Shown: positions 9,149 through 16,987 of the stretch, in pieces
Position numbering within the stretch: position 1 is the stretch's first letter
Layout of the letters: the number at the start of each line of letters is the position of its first letter
NCBI GenBank assembly: GCA_021808485.1
Contig: JAKBBN010000020.1
Coordinates: forward strand, 1-43,785
DNA from: Planctomycetota bacterium
GTDB lineage: Bacteria > Planctomycetota > Phycisphaerae > WQYP01
Length of the DNA: 43,785 bases
Reading direction: 5' to 3'
The notes under the pieces: generated by a model
Database searches by the model: none
The model's input: the letters and a program-made list of their open reading frames with translations, nothing else
Told to the model about the DNA's origin: nothing
Position numbers and translations under genes: made by a program

Positions 9149-10282
9149 ATGCGGTTATCTGTCTGCATGATTGTGGGAAATGACGCGGCAACTCTGCCGC
9201 GTGCCGTGGGTTCCGCGGCCGAAATTGCCGATGAAGTGGTCATTTTGGCCACCGCCGGAACGGAACCGGTGGAAAGGGCTCTCGCCGCGTCCGCCAGGAT
9301 ACGGCTGGTGCATTTTTCATGGTGCGATGATTTTTCCATGGCCCGTAATGCATCGTTTTCCATCGCCGCCGGCGAGTGGATTTTGTGGCTGGATGCGGAT
9401 GAATGGCTGAATTCCGCAGCCATTCCACAGATTCAAGCGTGCCTGTCCGATGCTTCCACCCTGGCATGGCTGTGCTGGATTCAGGATCAATCCGGGGATG
9501 ACGGTGCGCCGCGGTTCAGCCCCACCCCCCTGCCGCGGTTGTTTCGGCGGATGCCGCAGTTACAGGTTGCCGGCCGTGTGCATGAACAGTTTTCTCCGGA
9601 CATCATGGAGACGGCACGGCGGCTTCGGCTGCATGTGCGGCAAAGTGACGTGCGGATTTTTCATGACGGTTATTCCACCGCGGCGGAGGCGGTGAAACTG
9701 GCGCGGAACATTCGGCTGATGCAGCTTGAGCTCAACGACAACCCGCAGCATTTTCAAAGGTTGATCCGGCTGTCGCAGGCTTTGTTGAAACTCGGCAAGG
9801 CGGAGGGGTTGGATTATTTGCTTCAGGCATGGCGGCAGATTGCCGATGCCGATCACCCCCCTGCCGTGCCGCTGGCTGCAGCCCTCCTGGATTCCATTAT
9901 TGTCCGGCAGACCCGCGGCGAATGCGATTCCGGCCGGTCCCTGGAGGAATTGCACGCTGTTGCGACCGCGTGGTTTCCACGCTGGCCGCCGCTGATCTGG
10001 CGAAGGGCCAACTGGCATTTCAAGCTGGGGCGGATTCCGACCGCCGCACGGGAATTGGAGAATATTCTGAGGCTGGCGATGGAAAAGGAATATCAGTCGG
10101 CCCCATCGTTTGATATGGACCTTTTGAACGGCCGCACCCATCTGGATTTGGGAATATGCTACGCGGCCATGGGGGTGCGTGCGGAGGCGATTCGCTGTTT
10201 TAATGCGGCAATGCGCTTTCCGCGATGGATGCCGGCGGCCCGGCGCAATTTGGAAATATTGCACAAAAGCCCGCCGGGGTGA
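9149..10282 (+). CDS. Family 2 glycosyltransferase with C-terminal TPR-like region
   Basis: A 377-residue protein predicted to transfer sugars from nucleotide donors. It begins with the GT-A fold signature of family 2 enzymes, MRLSVCMIVGNDAATLPRAV, and has the metal- and nucleotide-binding motif LDADEW at residues 81-86 preceded by FSMARNASFSIAAGEWILW. The C-terminal half is helical, with tetratricopeptide-like segments (TAARELENILRLA, AAMGVRAEAIRCFNAAMRFP), a common architecture for this group. The frame is open back to a GTG overlapping the previous stop, but homology-like sequence begins at the ATG 9149, which I take as start; no strong ribosome binding site decides it. Lying 155 bases after the PEP-CTERM gene on the same strand, it may glycosylate that protein or act in exopolysaccharide synthesis (inference). 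Confidence 0.82.
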   Translation: MRLSVCMIVGNDAATLPRAVGSAAEIADEVVILATAGTEPVERALAASARIRLVHFSWCDDFSMARNASFSIAAGEWILWLDADEWLNSAAIPQIQACLSDASTLAWLCWIQDQSGDDGAPRFSPTPLPRLFRRMPQLQVAGRVHEQFSPDIMETARRLRLHVRQSDVRIFHDGYSTAAEAVKLARNIRLMQLELNDNPQHFQRLIRLSQALLKLGKAEGLDYLLQAWRQIADADHPPAVPLAAALLDSIIVRQTRGECDSGRSLEELHAVATAWFPRWPPLIWRRANWHFKLGRIPTAARELENILRLAMEKEYQSAPSFDMDLLNGRTHLDLGICYAAMGVRAEAIRCFNAAMRFPRWMPAARRNLEILHKSPPG

Positions 10283-11278
10283 TCAGCCCCGCGCAAAGTC
10301 GGTCAGGATTGTTTCGGGCAATGGACTGGTAAATACAACGGTCTTGCGGATGCGGGGATGCACAAATTCCAGCCGCGTTGCGTGCAATGCCAGCCGGCCT
10401 TCCTTTTCTTTGCGCGCCGCAGACGTGCCATAAACCCGATCCCCCACCAGCGGATGGCCGATGGCGGCGAATTGCACACGGATTTGATGTTTGCGGCCGG
10501 TAAAGAGGCGGCAGCGGACATGGGATCGATCTCCGTGGGTCCGCAATACTTGATAATGCAGAATTGCCGATTTTCCCTGTTCATCGGAGCAGACCACCAC
10601 GCGCCCCCCCGGTTGTTCCAGGAGATGATGCTCCAGCCGTGCCTGCGGCGGGTTCGGTGTGCCATGCACAATCAATTCATATTCCCGGATAATGGTGTGG
10701 CGGCGAAACTGCATTTTAAGCTCCGCCAACGGCCTTACACCGCGGGCCAGCACCAGCAGGCCGGAGGCGTCGCGATCCAGCCGATGCACCAGGTGAACGG
10801 ACATCTTCTGATTTTTACGGTTCATGCGTTCCTGCAGGAGGGCGATGACCGTGGGCCGGGGTTCCGCATCCACGGTGGAGGTCAGCAGGCCGGCGGGCTT
10901 GCGGACGATAAGAATATCGGCATCCTGGTGCACTATTTTAAGGCCGCCGCGGAATGGCGCTTCGGTTCGGACGGCTTCACCCACCATGGGCTGGTCCTGC
11001 GGCGATAAGGGTTGTTTGAGTGATCGCACCACTTTGCCGTGCAGGGTGACGGCATGATTTTCCACCATTCTGCGGAGCGTATTGCGGCGGGCCTCCGGAT
11101 AGCGCGCCGTCAGCCATTCCATGATGGTGCGCGGCGCCGCGGGGGAATCGGCTGCCGCGGGGGGCTGTGGTGGTGATTCCGCGGGGGCCGGTGCGGCGGA
11201 CGGTGAGGCGGATTGAGGCAAGGGCGGCGTTCCCCCGGCGGGGCTTTTTGATATATGTTTATTTATATATGAAGACAT
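10283..11278 (-). CDS. RluA-family pseudouridine synthase
   Basis: A 331-residue RNA-modifying enzyme that isomerises uridine to pseudouridine in rRNA or tRNA. It has a Pro/Ala-rich N-terminal tail, an S4-like RNA-binding segment (LRRMVENHAVTLHGKVV, about residues 70-86), the catalytic motif HLVHRLDRDASGLL with the conserved Asp in HRLDRD, and the C-terminal RKHQIRVQFAAIGHPLVGD block typical of RluA/RluC/RluD. Target site cannot be told from sequence. The start ATG lies one base after the parB stop, so it is probably co-transcribed with parB. Its stop TGA abuts the stop of the convergent glycosyltransferase gene with no intergenic base. Confidence 0.88.
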   Translation of the reverse strand: MSSYINKHISKSPAGGTPPLPQSASPSAAPAPAESPPQPPAAADSPAAPRTIMEWLTARYPEARRNTLRRMVENHAVTLHGKVVRSLKQPLSPQDQPMVGEAVRTEAPFRGGLKIVHQDADILIVRKPAGLLTSTVDAEPRPTVIALLQERMNRKNQKMSVHLVHRLDRDASGLLVLARGVRPLAELKMQFRRHTIIREYELIVHGTPNPPQARLEHHLLEQPGGRVVVCSDEQGKSAILHYQVLRTHGDRSHVRCRLFTGRKHQIRVQFAAIGHPLVGDRVYGTSAARKEKEGRLALHATRLEFVHPRIRKTVVFTSPLPETILTDFARG

Positions 11279-11279
11279 A

Positions 11280-12242
11280 TTAGACAGACAACTTTTCCGC
11301 AATCCTGTCAAAATCATCCAGCGTAAAATACTGGATGATGATTTTGCCCGTTCCCTTGCGCCGGGCCGGCGCGATGCGCAGCTTTGTGCCGAGCTTGCGC
11401 GAAAGATCCTGCTCCATTTCAATAATGTGCGGACTTTTCACTTTTTTGCCTCCCGCATCGCCTGCGGCGACGGTCGCATCCGCCGGCGGCTGCCGGCTCA
11501 TAACTTCCAGTTTGCGAACGTTCAACTCATCCTGTATGGCCAGATTGGCCAAGCGGACTTGCCATTCCGGATCGCTGATGCCCGCGAGCACCTTGGCGTG
11601 TCCGGCGGACAATTTTCCCCCCCCCACAAGATGCTGCACATCCGCATGCAAGTCGAGCAAGCGTAAATAATTAGAAATGGTGGTGCGATCTTCCCCAAGC
11701 CGCTGGGAAGCCTGTTGATGGGTAAAGTGGAATCGGTCAATGTAATTGCGATACGCCCTGGCACGTTCGATAGGATTCAGGTCTTGCCGCTGAATATTCT
11801 CAATCAATGCCCATTCCATTTGAGATTCATCCGTGCTGTCAGTTCGCACCAAGGCGGGAATTGTTTTAAGAGTCGCGATTTTTGCTGCTTCTGTGCGGCG
11901 ATGCCCCGTCAACAACTGGTAGCGTTCCCCAATAGGTTTAAGCAATACAGGTTGTAGTATGCCGTGGGAACGAATAGACTCCGCAAGTTCCTGCAGTGCT
12001 GTTGAATCCATGGACGATCGTGGTTGAACCGGGCTTGGGTCAATCAGATCGAGAGCTATTTCCTGTACCCGAATACCGGGAAGGATCGTGGCAAGTGGTG
12101 CATTCGGTGAGGCGGGTGACAATATTTCGTCAACGGTCATTACATCTGTCCGGCCGGTTTGGTAAGTCGGTTTTGCCGAAGGGCGACTCTGAATCAGGGC
12201 ACCGAGGCCCCTTCCTAGACGTGGTTTATTATTTCCTGCCAT
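11280..12242 (-). CDS. parB: ParB/Spo0J family chromosome-partitioning protein
   Basis: A 320-residue DNA-binding CTPase that loads at parS and organises the origin region for segregation. It starts with the typical KPRLGRGLGALI, then the ParB N-terminal domain (IDPSPVQPR near 68-75, SHGILQPVLL near 92-101), the nucleotide-binding box (113-120), the ENIQRQDLNPIERA block (148-161), a helix-turn-helix (about 174-195, QQASQRLGEDRTTISNYLRL) and a C-terminal dimerisation segment ending ILRAP-like IIIQYFTLDDFDRI. The nucleotide box reads GHRRTEAA where most ParBs have GERRxRA. parA is not adjacent; the gene upstream is an acetyltransferase. Two perfect parS sites lie 73 and 156 bases upstream. Confidence 0.95.
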   Translation of the reverse strand: MAGNNKPRLGRGLGALIQSRPSAKPTYQTGRTDVMTVDEILSPASPNAPLATILPGIRVQEIALDLIDPSPVQPRSSMDSTALQELAESIRSHGILQPVLLKPIGERYQLLTGHRRTEAAKIATLKTIPALVRTDSTDESQMEWALIENIQRQDLNPIERARAYRNYIDRFHFTHQQASQRLGEDRTTISNYLRLLDLHADVQHLVGGGKLSAGHAKVLAGISDPEWQVRLANLAIQDELNVRKLEVMSRQPPADATVAAGDAGGKKVKSPHIIEMEQDLSRKLGTKLRIAPARRKGTGKIIIQYFTLDDFDRIAEKLSV

Positions 12243-12314
12243 GGTGAGGCACCTCCGTGAGCCATTCGCCTGTCTCAGAAATTGATGGAATTGTCAATCT
12301 GATTGACACGGCAT

Positions 12315-12330
12315 TGTTCCACGTGGAACA
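12315..12330. promoter_or_regulatory. parS: parS site 1
   Basis: Perfect 16-base palindrome TGTTCCACGTGGAACA, matching the known bacterial parS consensus (TGTTNCACGTGNAACA). It is 73 bases upstream of the parB start, so ParB should bind here and may also autoregulate. Confidence 0.93.
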
Positions 12331-12397
12331 TTGTGCGGCAAAACAATTGTTTGGTCAAGCGATAGGAAATGATTGCGGCATCTCTATAAATATGAGG

Positions 12398-12413
12398 TGT
12401 TCCACGTGGAACA
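12398..12413. promoter_or_regulatory. parS: parS site 2
   Basis: A second identical 16-base palindrome TGTTCCACGTGGAACA, 83 bases from the first (about eight helical turns, which would place both on the same DNA face). It lies between parB and the upstream acetyltransferase gene, outside either coding region. Confidence 0.93.
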
Positions 12414-12490
12414 TTGCTGCCGGTGAGTGCCATGAAACTAAAGTGTTAATGAAAACAGGCGGTCCGTCAGTGAACACTAAATGGCCAAAC

Positions 12491-13489
12491 CTATCGCGAT
12501 TCGCTCAGCCATACGCGGGCAAGGTTTCCCGCAACTTTCCATCCAGTCTTCTGATAAATCGACAGTGCGGAAGTGTTGGTTTTATCAACCTGCAGCGAAG
12601 GTTTCTTTTTCATTGCCCTTATCCGCCACACCAGGTCGCGAACCAATTCTCCGCCAATACCGCGTCTTCTAAATTCCGGAAATGTGAATACTCCGCCGAT
12701 TTCAATCATGTTAGGAAGCGTCAGGTCAAATTTGGCCGCCGCGACAATCTGCTTGTCCATTTCATAAACAAACACATTCCCTGAATTGATCCACGCGTCC
12801 ACGTCCGCGTCAAAGAGAATTCCACGCTCCTGGTTGTATTGCTTTCTCCATCGATTAATCGCAGCTTCATCCCCGTTTCTTGCTACACGGACATGATCAC
12901 AATGGCTCGCCGACATCTGATCTGGAAGGTGCATCACAACATTTACAACCTTACGCGCTGGACTTTTTTTCCCAACCAAGGCCAGAAGGTGGGGGAGCAT
13001 GGCCTCCACGCCACTTTCTTCCCCGGTAATGTAGTTTATTGGAATATAGTAATTATGTAATGAATCGTCACCGCTTTGGCCTGCGTCTGTCGATTCGGTC
13101 TCCCGTGACCGGAAAAGCCTTTCCCATCCCGCGAGGTAAGTGCTGAAAGCTCCGGCCGCAACGTTGTTCTTCGCCAGCACATCCGCCCGGTGTGCCTTGG
13201 GTACATACAGCATCGCTCCTTCAAGACGGGAAAAATCAATTGCCCCGGCGGTGGGAGAACCGCCGTCCGCCGCCGGCTGGACAACCAGCAGATGAAGATC
13301 ATCCCTTGCCAGCGGGGGCGTTTGCGGCAAGCGATCCCAGAAGTGAGCGATCAGATCCATCACGCCGTTGCCGGACGCCCGCAAAAAATCGGCGGCGCGA
13401 GCCGCCTTGTCCAGGCCTATACGCGTGACGTTGAGTGATGCGATTGTCTGCTCCATCGGGTCTGTCAACAGTGCTCCGGGCCTCGCCAT
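12491..13489 (-). CDS. GNAT family N-acetyltransferase
   Basis: A 332-residue protein with a C-terminal GNAT acetyl-CoA-binding fold: IGGVFTFPEFRRRGIGGELVRDLVWR (near residues 263-288) contains the R-R-x-G-x-G pyrophosphate loop, followed by LQVDKTNTSALSIYQKTGW, the usual last strands. The first ~190 residues do not match a family I recognise and include AMLYVPKAHR and HNYYIPINYITGEE. The acceptor substrate is unknown. It lies directly upstream of parS/parB on the same strand, where parA often sits, but there is no evidence that it acts in segregation. Start uncertain: neither the ATG at 13489 nor the in-frame ATG at 13456 has a clear ribosome binding site. Confidence 0.8.
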   Translation of the reverse strand: MARPGALLTDPMEQTIASLNVTRIGLDKAARAADFLRASGNGVMDLIAHFWDRLPQTPPLARDDLHLLVVQPAADGGSPTAGAIDFSRLEGAMLYVPKAHRADVLAKNNVAAGAFSTYLAGWERLFRSRETESTDAGQSGDDSLHNYYIPINYITGEESGVEAMLPHLLALVGKKSPARKVVNVVMHLPDQMSASHCDHVRVARNGDEAAINRWRKQYNQERGILFDADVDAWINSGNVFVYEMDKQIVAAAKFDLTLPNMIEIGGVFTFPEFRRRGIGGELVRDLVWRIRAMKKKPSLQVDKTNTSALSIYQKTGWKVAGNLARVWLSESR

Positions 13490-13502
13490 TTATATAAACA
13501 TA

Positions 13503-13514
13503 TATACATGTATA
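13503..13514. promoter_or_regulatory. AT-rich palindrome upstream of the acetyltransferase
   Basis: Perfect 12-base palindrome TATACATGTATA, within an AT-rich patch only 14 bases before the acetyltransferase start. It could be an operator or part of the promoter. The rest of the 308-base divergent gap (13490-13797) shows no gene, apart from the ribosome binding site of the YHYH gene at its right end. Confidence 0.3.
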
Positions 13515-13797
13515 GTAATACCTGCGTTGTCCGCCCTGAATCCTTCTCTCTTTCCGCGTCAGGCCAGCCCGACGCGAATTATTGTACCGGCGGGGGGGCT
13601 ATAATTAAAACAACCCGCCGTCGCAAAATACCCCCGATCTCACCCTCGCGTCCGCTCCGCCCCTCTGACGGCATTTGTTCACAACCGCCGGCTCGGATTC
13701 CAAAACCGGGCCCGCCCTCAGCGTCACTAAACTATCCGAAGGCCGGGCTGAAGCCGGTGCGGCTGTGTGAGGCGGCAATGACAACAGGAGGATCACC

Positions 13798-13979
13798 ATG
13801 AAAGCCTCTATTTCCCGCAGAAAATGCCTTGTTCTCGCGGCTGCAATGGTCGCGGCTGGTCGGGCGAAAGCGTTTGGGCTTCGCGCCGCGGTCCGGGGCG
13901 TCGGTTTTCTTGAACCATGCACGGTGTGGCCCAAATATAAAAGCCGCGTCCGCTTCTTCATTTCCGGGCAATATCGATA
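13798..13979 (+). pseudogene. Out-of-frame 5' end of the YHYH gene (signal peptide)
   Basis: A strong ribosome binding site AGGAGG (13786-13791) precedes an ATG at 13798 that begins a convincing signal peptide (basic SRRK, then CLVLAAAMVAAGRAKA). This frame does not lead into the YHYH domain: the domain is read in the frame one base back and is open only from 13941. The junction therefore lies between about 13941 and 13985. The third frame also carries a family-like SSFPGN segment near 13950-13967, so more than one indel is possible. Sequencing error or true decay cannot be separated here. Confidence 0.55.
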
Positions 13980-14723
13980 TTGCAGCCGCGTGAAAATGCC
14001 CGACTCCTTAAACTCGTCAACCACGTTGATTTTGGTGTGGCAGTTGATGGTGTTGTGCTTGATCCAGGCACTGCGGAATTCTGGCATAACAAGAGGGATT
14101 CTGTCTGGAATGTCACCCTGCTCACCGGTTTTGGCAACCTTGGTCTTGATGCCAGCCATGCCCATGGGCAGCCGGACGGAACTTATCATTATCATGGCGT
14201 GCCCACGGAACTTATTAAATCGCGGGATGGCTGGGGAAAGGTTGTTCTCATCGGTTATGCCGCGGATGGATTCCCTGTTTACGGTCCGTGGGGTTATAAA
14301 AACGCCCATCAAGCCGCCGGCGGCATTCGCCTTTTGCAATCCAGCTATCGGATCAAGCGGGGTAACAGGTCCAACCCGCCCATCGGCCCCGGGGGGCCAT
14401 ATAACGGGCGCTATACCGGGGATTCTGAATATGTACCCGGATATGGCGACCTGGATGAAGCCAACGGTCGTCATGGCGTAACGCCGGAATATCCTGATGG
14501 AACGTATTATTATGTTGCTACGGATCAATACCCATTTATTCCGCGGTATTTTCGCGGCAGACCGGATCGCAGTTTTTATAAGCGCCCACCGCGCAACCTG
14601 CGGCAGGGGGGACAACGTGGACGGATGCGGCCATTTGGCGACGGCTTGGCTCCCGGAGATGGGGGACTACCCCCGGACGGTCCTCCTCCGTTCGGTCCGC
14701 CGGGTGCGGACGGCGGGTATTAA
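13980..14723 (+). CDS. YHYH domain protein (5' end frame-disrupted)
   Basis: The predicted 247-residue product carries the YHYH domain: FGVAVDGVVLDPGTAEFW, then LGLDASHAHGQPDGTYHYHG with the name-giving YHYH, IGYAADGFPVYGPWGY, and a C-terminal EYPDGTYYYVATDQYPFIPR segment, followed by a Pro/Gly/Arg-rich tail. Proteins of this family are usually exported and of unknown biochemical role, often with metal-binding-like histidines. The coordinate 13980 is only where a TTG opens this frame, not a credible start; the true translation start is probably the ATG at 13798 in a different frame. A hairpin terminator follows 40 bases downstream. The gene stands alone between divergent and convergent neighbours. 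Confidence 0.7.
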   Translation: MQPRENARLLKLVNHVDFGVAVDGVVLDPGTAEFWHNKRDSVWNVTLLTGFGNLGLDASHAHGQPDGTYHYHGVPTELIKSRDGWGKVVLIGYAADGFPVYGPWGYKNAHQAAGGIRLLQSSYRIKRGNRSNPPIGPGGPYNGRYTGDSEYVPGYGDLDEANGRHGVTPEYPDGTYYYVATDQYPFIPRYFRGRPDRSFYKRPPRNLRQGGQRGRMRPFGDGLAPGDGGLPPDGPPPFGPPGADGGY

Positions 14724-14763
14724 ACCGCGATAAATTCGGGGGGCTGGTTCATTTAAAATGGCC

Positions 14764-14799
14764 GGGCCGCAACCGGTGACCGGCTGCGGCCCGCTTTTT
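14764..14799 (+). terminator. Intrinsic terminator after the YHYH gene
   Basis: A 13-base stem (14764-14776 with 14780-14792, one A-C mismatch on this strand) with loop TGA is followed by GC and five T residues (14795-14799). On the minus strand the same stem, with a G-U pair, directly follows the 3' end of rnpB and is followed by GGCCATTTT, so it may terminate both converging transcripts. Confidence 0.7.
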
Positions 14800-15260
14800 G
14801 GAATGATCTATAAGCCGAATTCTGTACCCTGTTCGGGCGATGGTCATTTGTCTGGGACCGGCGTTGCCACCGGCCTCTAGCAACCTACCCGGGACCTCAC
14901 GGTCTCATATCAGCTCGTACCGCAATCGGCACTTCGCGCCATGAAACCACCGGCGAACCATCAATTGACGGGGGCGTGGTTCGCCGGCACGCGCCGGGAA
15001 AGCGCATCGGTCCCTTATTTGGTCTTGCACCCGGTGGGGTTTGCCATGCCGACCTTGTCACCAAGGCCGCGGTGCGCTCTTACCGCACCGTTTCACCCTT
15101 GCCGGCCGGGTTACCCCGGCTTAGGCGGTCTGGTTTCTGTGGCACTTTCCCGCGCCCGCGCAGCGGACGGGTGGGCGTTACCCACCACCGTACCCTGTGG
15201 TGTTCGGACTTTCCTCCCGGTCAATAAGCTATTGATCCGAGCGACCATCCAATCATTCCA
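14800..15260 (-). ncRNA. rnpB: RNase P RNA, bacterial class A
   Basis: Catalytic RNA of ribonuclease P, which removes 5' leaders from tRNA precursors. Read on the minus strand, the 5' part contains the conserved GAGGAAAGTCC (15206-15216), the centre has AGGGTGAAACGGTGCGGTAA (near 15080-15105), and the 3' part has ACAGAATTCGGCTTAT (14811-14826). The ends pair as helix P1: GGAATGAT near 15259 with ATCATTCC at 14800-14807, which fixes both ends to within a few bases. Length about 460 nt, somewhat longer than the usual 350-400, owing to an extended hairpin around 14940-15010 (GGTTCGCCGG with CCGGCGAACC). Confidence 0.95.
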
Positions 15261-15309
15261 TTGCATATCGTAGTGTATCAACGGGCTGAATTCCATACAG
15301 GCCGCCGCA

Positions 15310-16737
15310 TCAGCGGGCGGGGCTGGTGGAGGGTAAATCGTTGAATTCCCGCACGCAGCGCGCCAAGGCATCCATGCAGCGGGAGTCGTAAGCTTTTCCC
15401 CGCTGCTGTTCCAGCTTGACCAGGACGCTGGAAATTTCCGGTGCGGAAAAACCCGCCGGGCCGACAAAATGGTCGAATGCATCGGCCAGGGCGATGATGC
15501 GCCCGCCAAGCGGTATGGCCTCACCGGAAAGGCCGCCGGGGTAGCCCGCGCCATCCGGGCGTTCATGATGTGTCCGCAGCATCGCGGTCAACTGATCCAG
15601 TGCCGGAATGGCGGCCAGCACGGCGGCGCCCAATTCCACGTGCCGGTTGTATTCCTGCTGTTCGGCGGCAGTGCGCAATTCCGCTGATCTGGTCAATACG
15701 CGCGTGCTTACACCCAGTTTGCCGATATCGTGCAATAGCGCCGCGCGGCGCAACCATCGCCCCTGATCTCCCGGTACGCGTAATTGCGCGGCAATTTTAA
15801 GACTGATATCCGCCACGCGCCGCGAATGGCCGCTTATATCAGGGCTTTTCGCATCAATCACATCCACAAAGGCTTCAATAATCGCATCGAGTCCGGCGAC
15901 GGTTAACTCGCTGAATCGCCCGGCCGGTTCCATGTCCAGAACCGCCGCGGTTAAATCCGGCGAATCCAGCTGTCGCCAGAAGGACGCCCCGGACGAGGCG
16001 CTTAAAAACGCCATGACCACGGATGGGTCAAACCAAGTGGTGCTGCGGCGGCATATTTCGGTTATTGCATCGGCCGACCCCGCCGCGGACCAGAACAGTT
16101 CCGTCACCTGAGCGAGCAGCACAATCCGGCTGATCATCGGAATTGCCTGGCCGCTTAATCCTCCCGGCTTCCCCCGGCCGTTCCAATGTTCATCCAGATT
16201 CGCAATGCCCTGGCAGACCTGCTCGTTCATTCCCATAGCCGCGGCAATTTGCGCGCCGCGATCACAACGTGCCTTGACCAGATCACAGTAAATAGGCTGC
16301 CCGTTCAGCGCAAGGTTGGCCAGCAACGAAATCCGCCGCAATACCGGTGCATCGGGCGCCACATGGGAACAGACATAGCGTAAAACCTGTCCCACTTTTT
16401 GGGTGTCCACGGCTTTGAAATCCGCTTTGAGCTTCAGATCGTCGTAATCATAAAGTTCCGCGACGCGAGCGGCATTGGAACTGCAGCCAAGGTCTTTGAA
16501 CAAGGCGGTATAAAAAAGATCGTCCAACTGCTGCTGGGTCATGCGCTTCTGTCGGCCGATGTTCATGGCGATCCAGCACACCCGCTGATTGTGGCCTTTT
16601 GGCAGGCCTTCCGTCAGATCCAAGGCGCAACTAAGTGCGGCGGCCAACTCGCCGCGCTTAACCGCCGGTGCCGCGGAATTGCCTTCCGCCATGGAAATCG
16701 TTTTGTGGGTCGTTAAAAGTTCAATGGTGGGGCGCAT
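15310..16737 (-). CDS. Tandem HD-domain / HD-GYP phosphohydrolase
   Basis: A 475-residue cytoplasmic protein. The C-terminal half is a canonical HD-GYP domain, the family that hydrolyses cyclic di-GMP: GHSRRVAD (303-310), LHDIGK with the metal-binding HD pair (336-337), HHERPDGAGYP (390-400) and ALADAFD. The N-terminal half is a second, divergent copy: GHNQRVCW near 48-55, FKDLGCSSNAAR (80-91) where HD is replaced by KD, and LDEHWNGRGKPGG (181-193) in place of HHE...GYP. This KDxGCSSN variant occurs in a known subgroup of HD phosphohydrolases. No membrane or receiver domain is visible. The start is supported by AAGGA nine bases upstream. The first copy is probably regulatory or acts on another nucleotide (inference). 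Confidence 0.88.
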   Translation of the reverse strand: MRPTIELLTTHKTISMAEGNSAAPAVKRGELAAALSCALDLTEGLPKGHNQRVCWIAMNIGRQKRMTQQQLDDLFYTALFKDLGCSSNAARVAELYDYDDLKLKADFKAVDTQKVGQVLRYVCSHVAPDAPVLRRISLLANLALNGQPIYCDLVKARCDRGAQIAAAMGMNEQVCQGIANLDEHWNGRGKPGGLSGQAIPMISRIVLLAQVTELFWSAAGSADAITEICRRSTTWFDPSVVMAFLSASSGASFWRQLDSPDLTAAVLDMEPAGRFSELTVAGLDAIIEAFVDVIDAKSPDISGHSRRVADISLKIAAQLRVPGDQGRWLRRAALLHDIGKLGVSTRVLTRSAELRTAAEQQEYNRHVELGAAVLAAIPALDQLTAMLRTHHERPDGAGYPGGLSGEAIPLGGRIIALADAFDHFVGPAGFSAPEISSVLVKLEQQRGKAYDSRCMDALARCVREFNDLPSTSPAR

Positions 16738-16987
16738 GCGGGCAGTTCCTTTTTAGTTACGCAGCGCCATCGGCCATCGTCGGCCGAGATGGATCGCGCA
16801 CAGTTATTTGTCAGCAAAATAGGAGGTTTAAGTTGAGGCTAAATACCGGCTAATCATTATTAAACAGCATGGGCGAGCGTCTTATGGCTGGATCGCCGAC
16901 GGCCGCACGTTTTATCGGTCGACCGCGCCGTCATGAAACCGCGCGAACGTCCGGTAAAAGTCGGAGGCCATTCGCTGATGTATATTT

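Noticed and set aside
12257..12784. Plus-strand 175-codon frame spanning the parS sites
   Set aside because: It runs antisense through the end of the GNAT gene, and the parS palindromes explain the conserved sequence here.
13921..13985. Programmed -1 frameshifting in the YHYH gene
   Set aside because: No X-XXY-YYZ slippery heptamer in the correct phase and no obvious downstream pseudoknot was found, so indel or sequencing error is more likely.
13605..14615. A 336-codon minus-strand open frame over the YHYH gene
   Set aside because: The YHYH domain on the plus strand has unmistakable family motifs; the minus-strand product has none and its start has no ribosome binding site.
14941..15273. 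Plus-strand open frames of 83-110 codons
   Set aside because: They lie inside the RNase P RNA gene and are by-products of its GC-rich structure.
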